A stretch of DNA of 64,000 nt, taken from positions 620,001 to 684,000 of the forward strand of contig NZ_RCDB01000002.1 of NCBI RefSeq assembly GCF_003651225.1, written 5' to 3'. A program made the translations under genes and the position numbers. The notes under the pieces are model-generated. The model did not search any database. It saw only the letters and a list, made by a program, of their open reading frames with translations, and was not told the origin of the DNA. Each line of letters starts with the position of its first letter. The stretch's first letter is position 1. The DNA comes from Microbacterium telephonicum. GTDB taxonomy: Bacteria > Actinomycetota > Actinomycetes > Actinomycetales > Microbacteriaceae. Positions 56,292-64,000 of the stretch are shown piece by piece.

Positions 56292-57447
56292 TGTGGTCGA
56301 GCTCCGCTTCGGCGATGGCGGAGGTCTCCGCGGCGTCGAGGTCACGCGATTCGAGCCACCGGTCGGGAAGCGCCGGACGCTTCGGCGTGCCCGCGCGGCC
56401 GCGCTGACCCTCGGCGGCGGCGCCCGGATACGGCGCGTCGAGGTCGAGCGTGGCGAGGATCTCGTCGATCTCCGCGAGCGAGGATGCCGTCGCCAGGCGT
56501 GCGCGGGTGTCGCCGCCGACCGGGTAGCCCTTGAAATACCACGCGACGTGCTTGCGGATGTCGCGGCATCCGCGGCCCTCGTCCTCGAAGAAGTCGACGA
56601 GCAGCTCGGCGTGGCGACGGAACGCCTGCGCGACGAAGCCGAGGGTCGCATCGACGGGATCGCCGTGGGCGGCATCCGGTGTGCCGACGGCGCGGGCGAG
56701 GTCGCCGAACAGCCAGGGCCGTCCCAGGCAGCCGCGCCCGACGACGACGCCGTCGCAACCGGTCTCGGCCATCATGCGCACCGCGTCCTCGCCCGACCAG
56801 ATGTCGCCGTTGCCGAGCACCGGAATGCTCGTGACGGCCTCCTTCAGCGCGGCGATCGCGCTCCAGTCGGCCGTGCCGGAGTAGAACTCCGCGGCCGTGC
56901 GGGCGTGGAGGGCGACGGCGGCGACGCCGGCGTCCTCGGCGATGCGTCCGGCATCCAGGAAGGTGAGGTGGCCGTGGTCGATGCCCTTGCGCATCTTCAC
57001 CGTCAGCGGCACGTCGCCGGCCGCGCGCGCGGCGCGTGTCACGATGTCGCGGAACAGTCCGAGCTTCCACGGCAGCGCCGCACCACCGCCCTTGCGGGTC
57101 ACCTTGGGCACGGGACAGCCGAAGTTGAGATCGATGTGGTCGGCGCGGTCCTCTTCGACGAGCAGCCGCACCGCGGCCTCGGTCGTGGCCGGGTCGACTC
57201 CGTACAGCTGGATGGAGCGCGGCGTCTCGGACTCGTGGTGGGTGATCAGGCGCATCGTCGTCGCGTTGCGCTCGACGAGGGCGCGGGTCGTGATCATCTC
57301 GGAGACGTAGAGCCCGGCCCCGTACTCACGGCACAAGCGGCGGAACGCCGTGTTGGTGATCCCCGCCATCGGCGCGAGCACGACCGGCGCGTCGAGCTCG
57401 ATCGAGCCGATGCGCAGGGTGCGGGCGGGGGCGAGGGTGTCGGACAT
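56281..57447 (-). CDS. dus: tRNA-dihydrouridine synthase
   Basis: Reduces uridines in the tRNA D-loop using FMN and NADPH. The 388-aa product has the barrel start PVVLAPMAGITNTAFR, the catalytic-cysteine block LNFGCPVPKVTRKGGG, KMRKGIDHGHLT and GRGCLGRPWLF. It is DusB-like by its C-terminal tail of about 100 residues. ATG 57447 has GGGAGA about 10 nt upstream, and an in-frame ATG three codons earlier is possible. It is the first gene of the dus-dgt-dnaG operon, divergent from the peroxidase. Confidence 0.94.
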   Translation of the reverse strand: MSDTLAPARTLRIGSIELDAPVVLAPMAGITNTAFRRLCREYGAGLYVSEMITTRALVERNATTMRLITHHESETPRSIQLYGVDPATTEAAVRLLVEEDRADHIDLNFGCPVPKVTRKGGGAALPWKLGLFRDIVTRAARAAGDVPLTVKMRKGIDHGHLTFLDAGRIAEDAGVAAVALHARTAAEFYSGTADWSAIAALKEAVTSIPVLGNGDIWSGEDAVRMMAETGCDGVVVGRGCLGRPWLFGDLARAVGTPDAAHGDPVDATLGFVAQAFRRHAELLVDFFEDEGRGCRDIRKHVAWYFKGYPVGGDTRARLATASSLAEIDEILATLDLDAPYPGAAAEGQRGRAGTPKRPALPDRWLESRDLDAAETSAIAEAELDHSGG

Positions 57448-57497
57448 CCTGTCCATTCTCCCAGAGTCGGTCGGGTCGCCGGCGCGTGCGGCGGGCA

Positions 57498-57503
57498 TAT
57501 CGT
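57498..57503 (+). promoter_or_regulatory. -10 box TATCGT before the peroxidase gene
   Basis: TATCGT, then GGAGAAC (7 nt), then ATG. Confidence 0.5.
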
Positions 57504-57510
57504 GGAGAAC

Positions 57511-58014
57511 ATGGCCGACACCGCAGCTGTGGACATCCGCACGATCCCCTTCCTCGCCGCCGACGGCAGCGAGACGACCCTCTCCGACGTGGCCGGCGCC
57601 GGCGCCGTGCTCGTCGTCAACGTCGCCTCCAAGTGCGGCCTCTCGCCCCAGTACGAGCAGCTCGAGGAGCTGCAGCGCACCTACGGCGAGCGAGGGCTTC
57701 AGGTGGTCGGCTTCCCCTGCAACCAGTTCATGGGGCAGGAGCCGGGGTCGATGGAGGAGATCCTCGAGTACTGCGCGATGACGTGGGGGGTCAGCTTCCC
57801 GGTCATGGACAAGATCAAGGTCAACGGGGCCCACGCCGCGCCGCTCTACAAGGCGCTCAAGAAGGCGAAGAACGCCGAGGGCGCGAAGGGCCCGGTCATG
57901 TGGAACTTCGAGAAGTTCCTGCTGACGCCGGACGGCGCCGTGCACCGCTTCCGGCCGCAGACCAAGCCCGACGCGCCCGAGGTCGTCGAGGCGATCGAGA
58001 AGAGCCTCGCCTGA
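57511..58014 (+). CDS. Glutathione peroxidase family protein
   Basis: A 167-aa thiol peroxidase of the GPx fold. The catalytic Cys42 (ASKCGLSPQY), the Gln in GFPCNQFMG and Trp-Asn in MWNFEKFL form the usual tetrad. The Cys of FPCNQF may be the resolving residue, as in thioredoxin-dependent GPx enzymes. Actinobacteria lack glutathione, so thioredoxin or mycothiol is the likely electron donor. Convergent with the DsbA-type gene, 27 nt between stops. Confidence 0.92.
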   Translation: MADTAAVDIRTIPFLAADGSETTLSDVAGAGAVLVVNVASKCGLSPQYEQLEELQRTYGERGLQVVGFPCNQFMGQEPGSMEEILEYCAMTWGVSFPVMDKIKVNGAHAAPLYKALKKAKNAEGAKGPVMWNFEKFLLTPDGAVHRFRPQTKPDAPEVVEAIEKSLA

Positions 58015-58041
58015 GAGTGCTCTCCGTCTGAAGCGCGGCCG

Positions 58042-58704
58042 TCAGCCCTGCTTCTCGGCCCAGACCTGGCGGGCGATCTGCGAGAACGCCTCGGCGGGCT
58101 GCGCGCCCGACACGCCGTATTTGCCGTCGATGACGAAGAACGGCACGCCCTGGATGCCGTACGCCTGCGCCTGCGCCTGGTCGGCGCGCACCGCAGCGAG
58201 GTAGCGGCCCTCCTCGAGCGCGGTGCGTGCGGCATCCGCGTCGAGGCCGACCTCGGCGGCGAGCGCGACGAGGTCGTCGATGCGACCGACGTGCTTGCCC
58301 TCGGTGAAGTACGCCGACATGAGGCGCTCGCTCATCTCGAGCTGGCGGCCCTGCTCCTTCGCGAAGTGCAGCAGCTCGTGCGCCTTGACGGTGTTGGTGT
58401 GCTGCAGGATGTCGAAGTGGTACTCGAGTCCCGACTTCGCGGCGATGCCCGTGACGTGCTCGTGCATCTGCGCCGCCTGCTCGCGGGAGATGCCCTTGTG
58501 CTCGGCGAGGAACGCCGAGATGTCGCCCTCGAAGTCGACCGGCGTGTCGGGCGAGAGCTCGAACGAGTGGTAGGTCACCTCCACCCGGGGAGCGTCGGCG
58601 TCGTCCGCGGTCGCGGCCAGTCCGTTCTCCAGATTGCGCTTGCCGATGTAGCACCAGGGGCAGGCGATGTCACTCCACACGTCGATCTTGATGGCATCCG
58701 TCAC
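58042..58704 (-). CDS. DsbA family oxidoreductase, FrnE-like
   Basis: A 220-aa cytoplasmic thioredoxin-fold protein with the active site CPWC at 15-18 (DIACPWCYIGKRNLE) and the cis-proline loop IQGVPFFVIDGKYG. There is no signal peptide. FrnE-like proteins are polyketide-associated or stress-associated disulphide isomerases, and this one's partner is unknown. GTG 58704 begins TDAIKIDVWSD. It shares a small redox neighbourhood with the peroxidase gene. Confidence 0.9.
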   Translation of the reverse strand: MTDAIKIDVWSDIACPWCYIGKRNLENGLAATADDADAPRVEVTYHSFELSPDTPVDFEGDISAFLAEHKGISREQAAQMHEHVTGIAAKSGLEYHFDILQHTNTVKAHELLHFAKEQGRQLEMSERLMSAYFTEGKHVGRIDDLVALAAEVGLDADAARTALEEGRYLAAVRADQAQAQAYGIQGVPFFVIDGKYGVSGAQPAEAFSQIARQVWAEKQG

Positions 58705-58765
58705 ACCCGGTGCAACGCGCGGCGGCGGGCGGTCTATTCCCGTCGGGGCATGGATGCGGCACGGC

Positions 58766-58771
58766 TACGCT
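58766..58771 (+). promoter_or_regulatory. -10 box TACGCT before the P-loop kinase gene
   Basis: TACGCT, six nucleotides (GATCCG), then ATG. Confidence 0.6.
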
Positions 58772-58777
58772 GATCCG

Positions 58778-59335
58778 ATGCCCGATATCTCCCCGCTCCC
58801 CCGCGACGCACGCCGGCGCGTGCTCGTGGCGGGCACGTCCGGGGTCGGCAAGTCGACGCTCGCCCGGCGCCTCGCGGCCGCGTGGGACCTGTCGTACACC
58901 GAGTTGGATTCGCTGTTCCACGGATCGGACTGGACTCCGCGGCCGCAGTTCGTCGACGACGTGCGCGCCATCGCCGCCGGCGAGGCCTGGGTGTCGGAGT
59001 GGAGCTACTTCTCCACCGATGCCGCGGCGCTGCTCGGCGAGCGCGCGCAGGTGCTCGTGTGGCTCGATCTCCCGCGGCGCATCGCGTGGCCGCGCCTGCT
59101 GCGCCGCACCGTGCGGCGCGCCCTCACCCGTGAGGAGCTGTGGAACGGCAACGTCGAGCCGCCGCTGTGGACGGTGCTGCACGACGAGGAGCACATCCTG
59201 CGCTGGGAGATGCGCACGCACCGCAAATGGCGGGAGCGGATGCCGTCGATCGTGCGCGACTACCCGCATCTCGTGATCGTGCGGCTGCGGCATCCGCGGG
59301 ACGTGCGGCGCTGGCTCGCCGCGAACGGGGCGTGA
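58778..59335 (+). CDS. P-loop NTPase, adenylate-kinase-like
   Basis: A 185-aa nucleotide kinase-like protein. Walker A is GTSGVGKST (19-27). The lid-like region WNGNVEPPLWTVLHDEEHIL and the hydrophobic VLVWLDLPRR strand recall topology-modulation/FlaR-type proteins. The substrate is unknown. ATG 58778 is fixed by the leaderless TACGCT box. Convergent with uppS, 13 nt between stops. Confidence 0.85.
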   Translation: MPDISPLPRDARRRVLVAGTSGVGKSTLARRLAAAWDLSYTELDSLFHGSDWTPRPQFVDDVRAIAAGEAWVSEWSYFSTDAAALLGERAQVLVWLDLPRRIAWPRLLRRTVRRALTREELWNGNVEPPLWTVLHDEEHILRWEMRTHRKWRERMPSIVRDYPHLVIVRLRHPRDVRRWLAANGA

Positions 59336-59348
59336 GCCTCGTCCGCGC

Positions 59349-60155
59349 TCAGGAGGCCGTGGGCGTGTCGACGGCGCCGCCGAAGCGACGGTCGCGATCG
59401 AGGTAGACCTGGATCGCGTGCCACAGGTCGGAGCGCGAGAAGTCGGGCCACAGCGTGTCGAGGAACACCATCTCGGCGTAGGCCGCCTCCCACAGGAGGA
59501 AGTTCGACGTGCGCTGCTCGCCGCTCGAGCGCAGGAACAGGTCTACGTCGGGCATGTCGGGCACGTACAGGTGCTTGCGCAGCAGCTTCTCGGTGATCGC
59601 CGAGGGCTTGAGCCTGCCCGCGGCGATCTCCTCGCCCATGCGGCGCATCGCGTCGATGATCTCGAGGCGTCCGCCGTAGTTGACGCACATCGTGAGGGTC
59701 AGCACGTCGTTGCCGCGGGTGAGCTGCTCGGCGTACTGCAGCTCCTTGATGACCGAGCCCCACAGGCGCGGCTTGCGGCCGGCCCAGCGGATGCGGACCC
59801 CCCACTCGTTGAGCTGGTCGCGGCGGCGGTGCAGCACGTCGCGGTTGTACCCCATGAGGAAGCGCACCTCCTCGGGTGAGCGCGCCCAGTTCTCGGTCGA
59901 GAACGCGTAGACGCTGAGGTGCTTCACCCCCGCCTGGATGCCGCCGGCGACGACGTCGAGCAGCACTTCCTCGCCCGCCTTGTGCCCCTCGATGCGGGTG
60001 AGTCCGCGCCGATTCGCCCACCGCCCGTTGCCGTCCATGACGATCGCGATGTGGTTCGGGACCCCGCCCTTCGGATAGGCGGGTGGATACACGCCCGTCC
60101 AGTCCAGCGGCCGATACGGCACGGCGTCGCGGTGGGTATACGGCTTCGGACTCAT
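59349..60155 (-). CDS. uppS: Isoprenyl transferase
   Basis: Condenses isopentenyl diphosphate onto an allylic primer to make a Z-polyprenyl carrier for cell-wall synthesis. It has 268 aa, with the diphosphate site [16 protein letters not shown] (Asp41), the [13 protein letters not shown] block and the signature [14 protein letters not shown], followed by YAEMVF. The chain length cannot be told. ATG 60155 overlaps the recO stop by 4 nt (ATGA), so recO and uppS are coupled, as in mycobacteria. Confidence 0.95.
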   Translation of the reverse strand: MSPKPYTHRDAVPYRPLDWTGVYPPAYPKGGVPNHIAIVMDGNGRWANRRGLTRIEGHKAGEEVLLDVVAGGIQAGVKHLSVYAFSTENWARSPEEVRFLMGYNRDVLHRRRDQLNEWGVRIRWAGRKPRLWGSVIKELQYAEQLTRGNDVLTLTMCVNYGGRLEIIDAMRRMGEEIAAGRLKPSAITEKLLRKHLYVPDMPDVDLFLRSSGEQRTSNFLLWEAAYAEMVFLDTLWPDFSRSDLWHAIQVYLDRDRRFGGAVDTPTAS

Positions 60156-60880
60156 CGGGTCCCTTCCACGTGCGAGAGCGAGCGGATGCCGCGCTCCAGA
60201 TGCCACTGCGCGTACGCCGCGACCAGGCCGGATGCCGCCGCCGACGCGTGGGCGGGTGCCGCATCGACGAGGTCCCACTCCCCCGCCATGAGGGCGCGTA
60301 GGAGGGCGCCGGTGTCGGGACGCAGGCGTGCGGAGCCGGCCGGGGCGCAGTCGCCGCACACGGTGCCGCCGAGCTGGGCGACGAACCAGTCGTGCGGGCC
60401 GGGGGCGCCGCAGCGGGCGCACTCGTCGAGTCCGGGCGACCAGCCCGAGAGGGCCATCGCGCGCAGCAGATACGAATCCAGCACGGCGCGCGAATCGTGG
60501 TCGCCGCGCGAGAGCGCGCGCAGACCGCCGACGAGCAGCAGGTACTGCTGCGGCGTGGCCTCGGCCTCGTTGAGCCGGTCGGCCGCTTCGACCATCGCGT
60601 GGGCGGCGGTGTAACGGTCGTAGTGCAGGGCGATCTCGGCGCCGTACGCACCGAGCGACTCGGCCTGCTGCACGATGTCGAGGGTGCGTCCCTGGAACAG
60701 CTGCACGTCGGCGACCATGAACGGCTCGAGCCGGGCGCCGAAGCGCGACGACGTGCGCCGCACGCCCTTCGCGACCGCGCGCACCTTACCGTGGCGGCGG
60801 CTGAGCAGGGTCACGATCCTGTCGGCCTCCCCCAGCTTGTGGGTGCGCAGGACCACGACCTCGTCGCGATAGGTGGGCAC
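60152..60880 (-). CDS. recO: DNA repair protein RecO
   Basis: Loads RecA at gapped DNA with RecR. It has 242 aa: the N-terminal OB domain ([20 protein letters not shown]), a helical middle, and a zinc finger [11 protein letters not shown]...CGDC. GTG 60880 is fixed by GATAAT exactly 6 nt upstream, so it is probably leaderless. It precedes uppS in an overlapping operon. Confidence 0.94.
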   Translation of the reverse strand: MPTYRDEVVVLRTHKLGEADRIVTLLSRRHGKVRAVAKGVRRTSSRFGARLEPFMVADVQLFQGRTLDIVQQAESLGAYGAEIALHYDRYTAAHAMVEAADRLNEAEATPQQYLLLVGGLRALSRGDHDSRAVLDSYLLRAMALSGWSPGLDECARCGAPGPHDWFVAQLGGTVCGDCAPAGSARLRPDTGALLRALMAGEWDLVDAAPAHASAAASGLVAAYAQWHLERGIRSLSHVEGTR

Positions 60881-60886
60881 CCGTCC

Positions 60887-60892
60887 ATTATC
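60887..60892 (-). promoter_or_regulatory. -10 box GATAAT for leaderless recO
   Basis: GATAAT, six nucleotides (GGACGG), then GTG. Confidence 0.6.
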
Positions 60893-61003
60893 CGTCCCGG
60901 CTCCGACGCCGGCGCGGAGGCGGGCGGTGCGGCGGGGCGAGGCGCGCGGTGGTGCGCGCGGCGGTGCGCGCTCCGGGGCCCTGGGGCACCGACAATGGAG
61001 GAC

Positions 61004-61699
61004 GTGACCGAGCCGATCTTCGTCATCCCGCTGTGGGCCGACCTCCTCGCCGTCGCACTCGGCGGCATCCAGGGCGCCCTGTTCGCGTCCGGGTTCCGCG
61101 GGCAGCGGCGGCTGGACTTCCTGGGCGTCGCCCTCATCGGGATCATGATCGGCATGGGTGGCGGCCTCATCCGCGACCTGCTGCTGAACACGACGCCCGT
61201 GACGCTGCAGACCAACTGGTATCTGTTGACGGCGACGGGCGCGTCGCTGTTCGGGATGCTGCTGGCCGGCATGTTCGAGCGGCTGTCGAAGCTGATCATC
61301 GGGCTCGACGCGCTCGTGATCGGCCTGTTCGGCGCGTTCGGCACGAGCAAGGCGCTCGCCCTGGGTCTGCCCCTCGTCCCCGCCGTGTTCGTCGGGGTGT
61401 GCGCCGCGGCCGGCGGCGGCGTGCTGCGCGACGTGCTCATGGGACTGCCGGTGGCGATCATGCACGTCGGATCGCTGTACGCGGTCGCCGCCGGCGGAGG
61501 CGCGTTCGTGCTCGCCGTCAGCCAGACCCTCGGTCTCGACGCCGTGTGGGCGGCGGTGATCGGCGTCGCGGTGACCACCGTCATCCGCGTGCTCGCCGTC
61601 GTGTTCGACATCTCGCTGCCCGAGCAGCGCGCCCTCTACCGCCGCAAGGTCGCCGTCGAGACCAGCGCGATCCCGATCATCCGCCCTCCCGCCCCCTGA
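61004..61699 (+). CDS. TRIC-type (UPF0126) membrane protein
   Basis: A 231-aa membrane protein with seven helices in two homologous three-helix halves plus one, as in TRIC cation channels. The glycine motifs [12 protein letters not shown] and [11 protein letters not shown] mark each half. It probably acts as a trimeric cation channel, though the ion is unproven. The start is GTG 61004 or ATG 60995. GGAGG lies between them and GACAAT is 7 nt before the GTG, so I prefer 61004. Confidence 0.88.
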   Translation: MTEPIFVIPLWADLLAVALGGIQGALFASGFRGQRRLDFLGVALIGIMIGMGGGLIRDLLLNTTPVTLQTNWYLLTATGASLFGMLLAGMFERLSKLIIGLDALVIGLFGAFGTSKALALGLPLVPAVFVGVCAAAGGGVLRDVLMGLPVAIMHVGSLYAVAAGGGAFVLAVSQTLGLDAVWAAVIGVAVTTVIRVLAVVFDISLPEQRALYRRKVAVETSAIPIIRPPAP

Positions 61700-61704
61700 G
61701 CACA

Positions 61705-61775
61705 TCGAGACCCGCATCTGACGCCGAAACCCGCCTCCAGAACCGGGGTCTCGGCGCGTAAGCCGGGTCTCGGCG
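61705..61775. repeat. Left copy of ~71-bp repeat bracketing the AbiEi-like gene
   Basis: Begins TCGAGACCCGC and ends with GGGTCTCGGCG, so its termini are inverted (CGAGACCC/GGGTCTCG). An internal CGCCGAAACC is 16 nt from the start. It is directly repeated at 62876-62947 with the same spacing of these blocks. It abuts the stop of the gene at 61778. Confidence 0.75.
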
Positions 61776-61777
61776 GT

Positions 61778-62782
61778 TCATCGTCTTCGCCGTGCGACCA
61801 CGGACGACGGCGTCTGCGGGTACAGCGCGGCACGCAGGGCGAGGAGTGGGGCCGGCTGTGAGGGACGCATCTGAGCGAGACCCGCGGTACAGAGGATCGC
61901 AGCGAGTTGGTCGGAGGCGACGACGTCGGCCCACGCCCAATGTGCCACGGCCTTGAGCCCGTGCGTGGTGCGCAGCCGCGCGTCACGCGCATTGCGTTCA
62001 CGCAGTGACGCACGCGCATCGCCGTACTCGCCGCTGTACTTCACCTCGCCGTCAGCCTCGCCTGCGACGGCCGACCGTCGCCACAGGAAATCGACCCGGT
62101 CGTGGCCGCCAGGAGACCGGAACCAGCACTGCAATTCCGGCGCCTCGAAGCCCAGCCACTCGATCACGGCGAGGCTCACGTCCTCGAGCGGTGACTCCGT
62201 CTGCGCCGTCGCCCGGTCGAAGACCCACTGCGCGGTGCGGATGCCGCGCGCGGTCGCTCGGTCGCGCGCCAGCGCATGCAGGTCGTCGGGTCCGAGTGAG
62301 CGGTCCGTGCGGAGGAGCGCCGAGGCGACCGCGAGGCCGACGGCCGGATGTCGCGCGCAGGCGATCGCGACGGCTGCGGCCTCGGGAGACACGACCCGGA
62401 TCCCGCCGCGGTGATCCTCGCTCGGAATCTGCGCCGAGGTGTGCACTCGCACGCCTGCGACCGCCCGCGACTTCTCCGGTGACGCCACGACCACGTGCAC
62501 GTCGGCCGGTTCGCCGAAGACGGGCAGACCGTGCAGAGCGGCCGCCGACTCGAGCGCGAACACCGCATCCGGTCGGTTCCGCGCGACGGCATGCACCCGT
62601 GCGAGGTACCGATCCCACGGGGCCAACCGCTGCCATGCGTCGGCGGGCACGTACACACCGCGCGTGACGCGCTGCAGCTCGCCTGCGCGCTCTCTACGGT
62701 CGGGGTGCGAGATCTCGTCGGCGCGGAAGAGTGCGATAGGGCTGGCACGCAGCGCCCGAGGGTCCGTCGCTGGGGTCGTCAT
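61778..62782 (-). CDS. AbiEi-like N-terminal plus PD-(D/E)XK-like C-terminal protein
   Basis: A 334-aa protein. The N-terminal ~200 residues look like the AbiEi antitoxin family found in Microbacteriaceae: an HTH-like start, then RVTRGVYVPADAW and ALESAAALHGLPVFG. The C-terminal ~100 residues carry VDFLWRRSAVAGEADGEVKY, where Asp and the EVK triplet fit a PD-(D/E)XK (DUF559/Vsr-like) nuclease core. No toxin partner is adjacent. ATG 62782 is chosen, and an in-frame start at 62842 would add 20 residues. Flanking repeats suggest transfer as a unit. Biochemical function unproven. Confidence 0.72.
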   Translation of the reverse strand: MTTPATDPRALRASPIALFRADEISHPDRRERAGELQRVTRGVYVPADAWQRLAPWDRYLARVHAVARNRPDAVFALESAAALHGLPVFGEPADVHVVVASPEKSRAVAGVRVHTSAQIPSEDHRGGIRVVSPEAAAVAIACARHPAVGLAVASALLRTDRSLGPDDLHALARDRATARGIRTAQWVFDRATAQTESPLEDVSLAVIEWLGFEAPELQCWFRSPGGHDRVDFLWRRSAVAGEADGEVKYSGEYGDARASLRERNARDARLRTTHGLKAVAHWAWADVVASDQLAAILCTAGLAQMRPSQPAPLLALRAALYPQTPSSVVARRRR

Positions 62783-62875
62783 GCCGCCACCGAACCAGAT
62801 CCGAAGTCCGCGCCATACGCCATCCACAGCGGCGCCTCCCATCCACCGCTCTCGCCGTGGGTGGGGAGGAAAACG

Positions 62876-62947
62876 TCGAGACCCGCCCCGTACGCCGAGA
62901 CCGCCGTGGGGAACGGGGGGTTTCGGTGTGTGGAGTGGGTCTCGACG
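62876..62947. repeat. Right copy of ~71-bp repeat bracketing the AbiEi-like gene
   Basis: Begins TCGAGACCCGC and ends GGGTCTCGACG, with internal CGCCGAGACC at the same 16-nt offset as the left copy. The two copies are direct repeats about 1.17 kb apart, roughly 65-70% alike by eye in the middle and identical at the start. Confidence 0.75.
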
Positions 62948-62968
62948 ATGCAGCCCGTGTCACGCCGG

Positions 62969-62988
62969 GCCCGGGCCCAGACCCGGGC
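62969..62988 (-). terminator. Hairpin after leuA
   Basis: Arms GCCCGGG and CCCGGGC around 6 nt, 14 nt past the leuA stop on its strand. Confidence 0.5.
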
Positions 62989-63001
62989 GCTGCGCGGCGG
63001 G

Positions 63002-64000
<999 letters not shown>

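Noticed and set aside
60901..60990. Functional repeat in the recO-TRIC spacer
   Set aside because: The stretch is simple GCG-rich sequence with imprecise repetition and no symmetric element.

Overview
The window is a gene-dense, high-GC stretch of core chromosome from an actinobacterium, most probably a Microbacteriaceae member close to Microbacterium. The evidence is the strong GC bias, many GTG starts, and gene neighbourhoods that I recall as conserved from mycobacteria to Streptomyces: dut/DUF3710/DUF3159, glnA1-glnE-glnA2, and aceE-fasR-fabD-fabH-acpP-fabF. It also has a homodimeric pyruvate dehydrogenase, a polyphosphate glucokinase and a type-A RNase P RNA. No insertion sequence, prophage, rRNA or CRISPR array is visible. 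Genus-level assignment is inference.

Layout: 1-6059 holds the start-proximal part of aconitase (cut by the left edge), an overlapping dut-DUF3710-DUF3159 operon, DUF3093, DUF4193 and the cell-division regulator gene sepH. 6075-11905 carries a phosphodiesterase-like protein and the convergent topoisomerase IV genes parC and parE. 12120-15536 carries a DUF7455 protein, an ATP-grasp enzyme, a CofE-like ligase overlapping sigA, and sigA. 15768-21418 has a PAC2 protein, then pepA-lpdA-sucB (leucyl aminopeptidase, E3 and E2 of a 2-oxoacid dehydrogenase). 21437-30505 has an anchored unknown, DUF4191, RDD, the nitrogen-assimilation block glnA (with a four-part GlnR box), glnE and glnA2, and a small SPOR-like protein. 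30584-36847 has ppgK, rnpB, a LAXTG surface protein, DUF4012, a diverged family-A polymerase and a zinc-ribbon protein. 36949-47010 has an APC permease, tRNA-Val, aceE and the fatty-acid cluster fasR-fabD-fabH-acpP-fabF plus DUF3145. 47156-52962 has a TetR/DHA2 efflux pair, two tRNAs, a DMT transporter, def, an orphan ABC ATPase and a RibD-like reductase. 53029-61699 has dus-dgt-dnaG and recO-uppS overlapping operons, a glutathione peroxidase, a DsbA-type oxidoreductase, a P-loop kinase and a TRIC-type membrane protein. The right end has an AbiEi/PD-(D/E)XK-like gene bracketed by two ~71-bp repeats, then the C-terminal part of leuA (cut by the right edge).

The genes are mostly housekeeping: TCA cycle and 2-oxoacid dehydrogenases (acn, lpdA, sucB, aceE), glutamine synthesis and its control, fatty-acid initiation and elongation, DNA replication and topology, and primary transcription. 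The most interesting material is between genes: a GlnR operator at glnA, an array of related 20-bp repeats between glnA and glnE, the repeat pair around the AbiEi-like gene, a perfect palindrome upstream of aconitase, and a recurring TAGGCT-like -10 box placed 6-7 nt before start codons, which implies widespread leaderless mRNAs.
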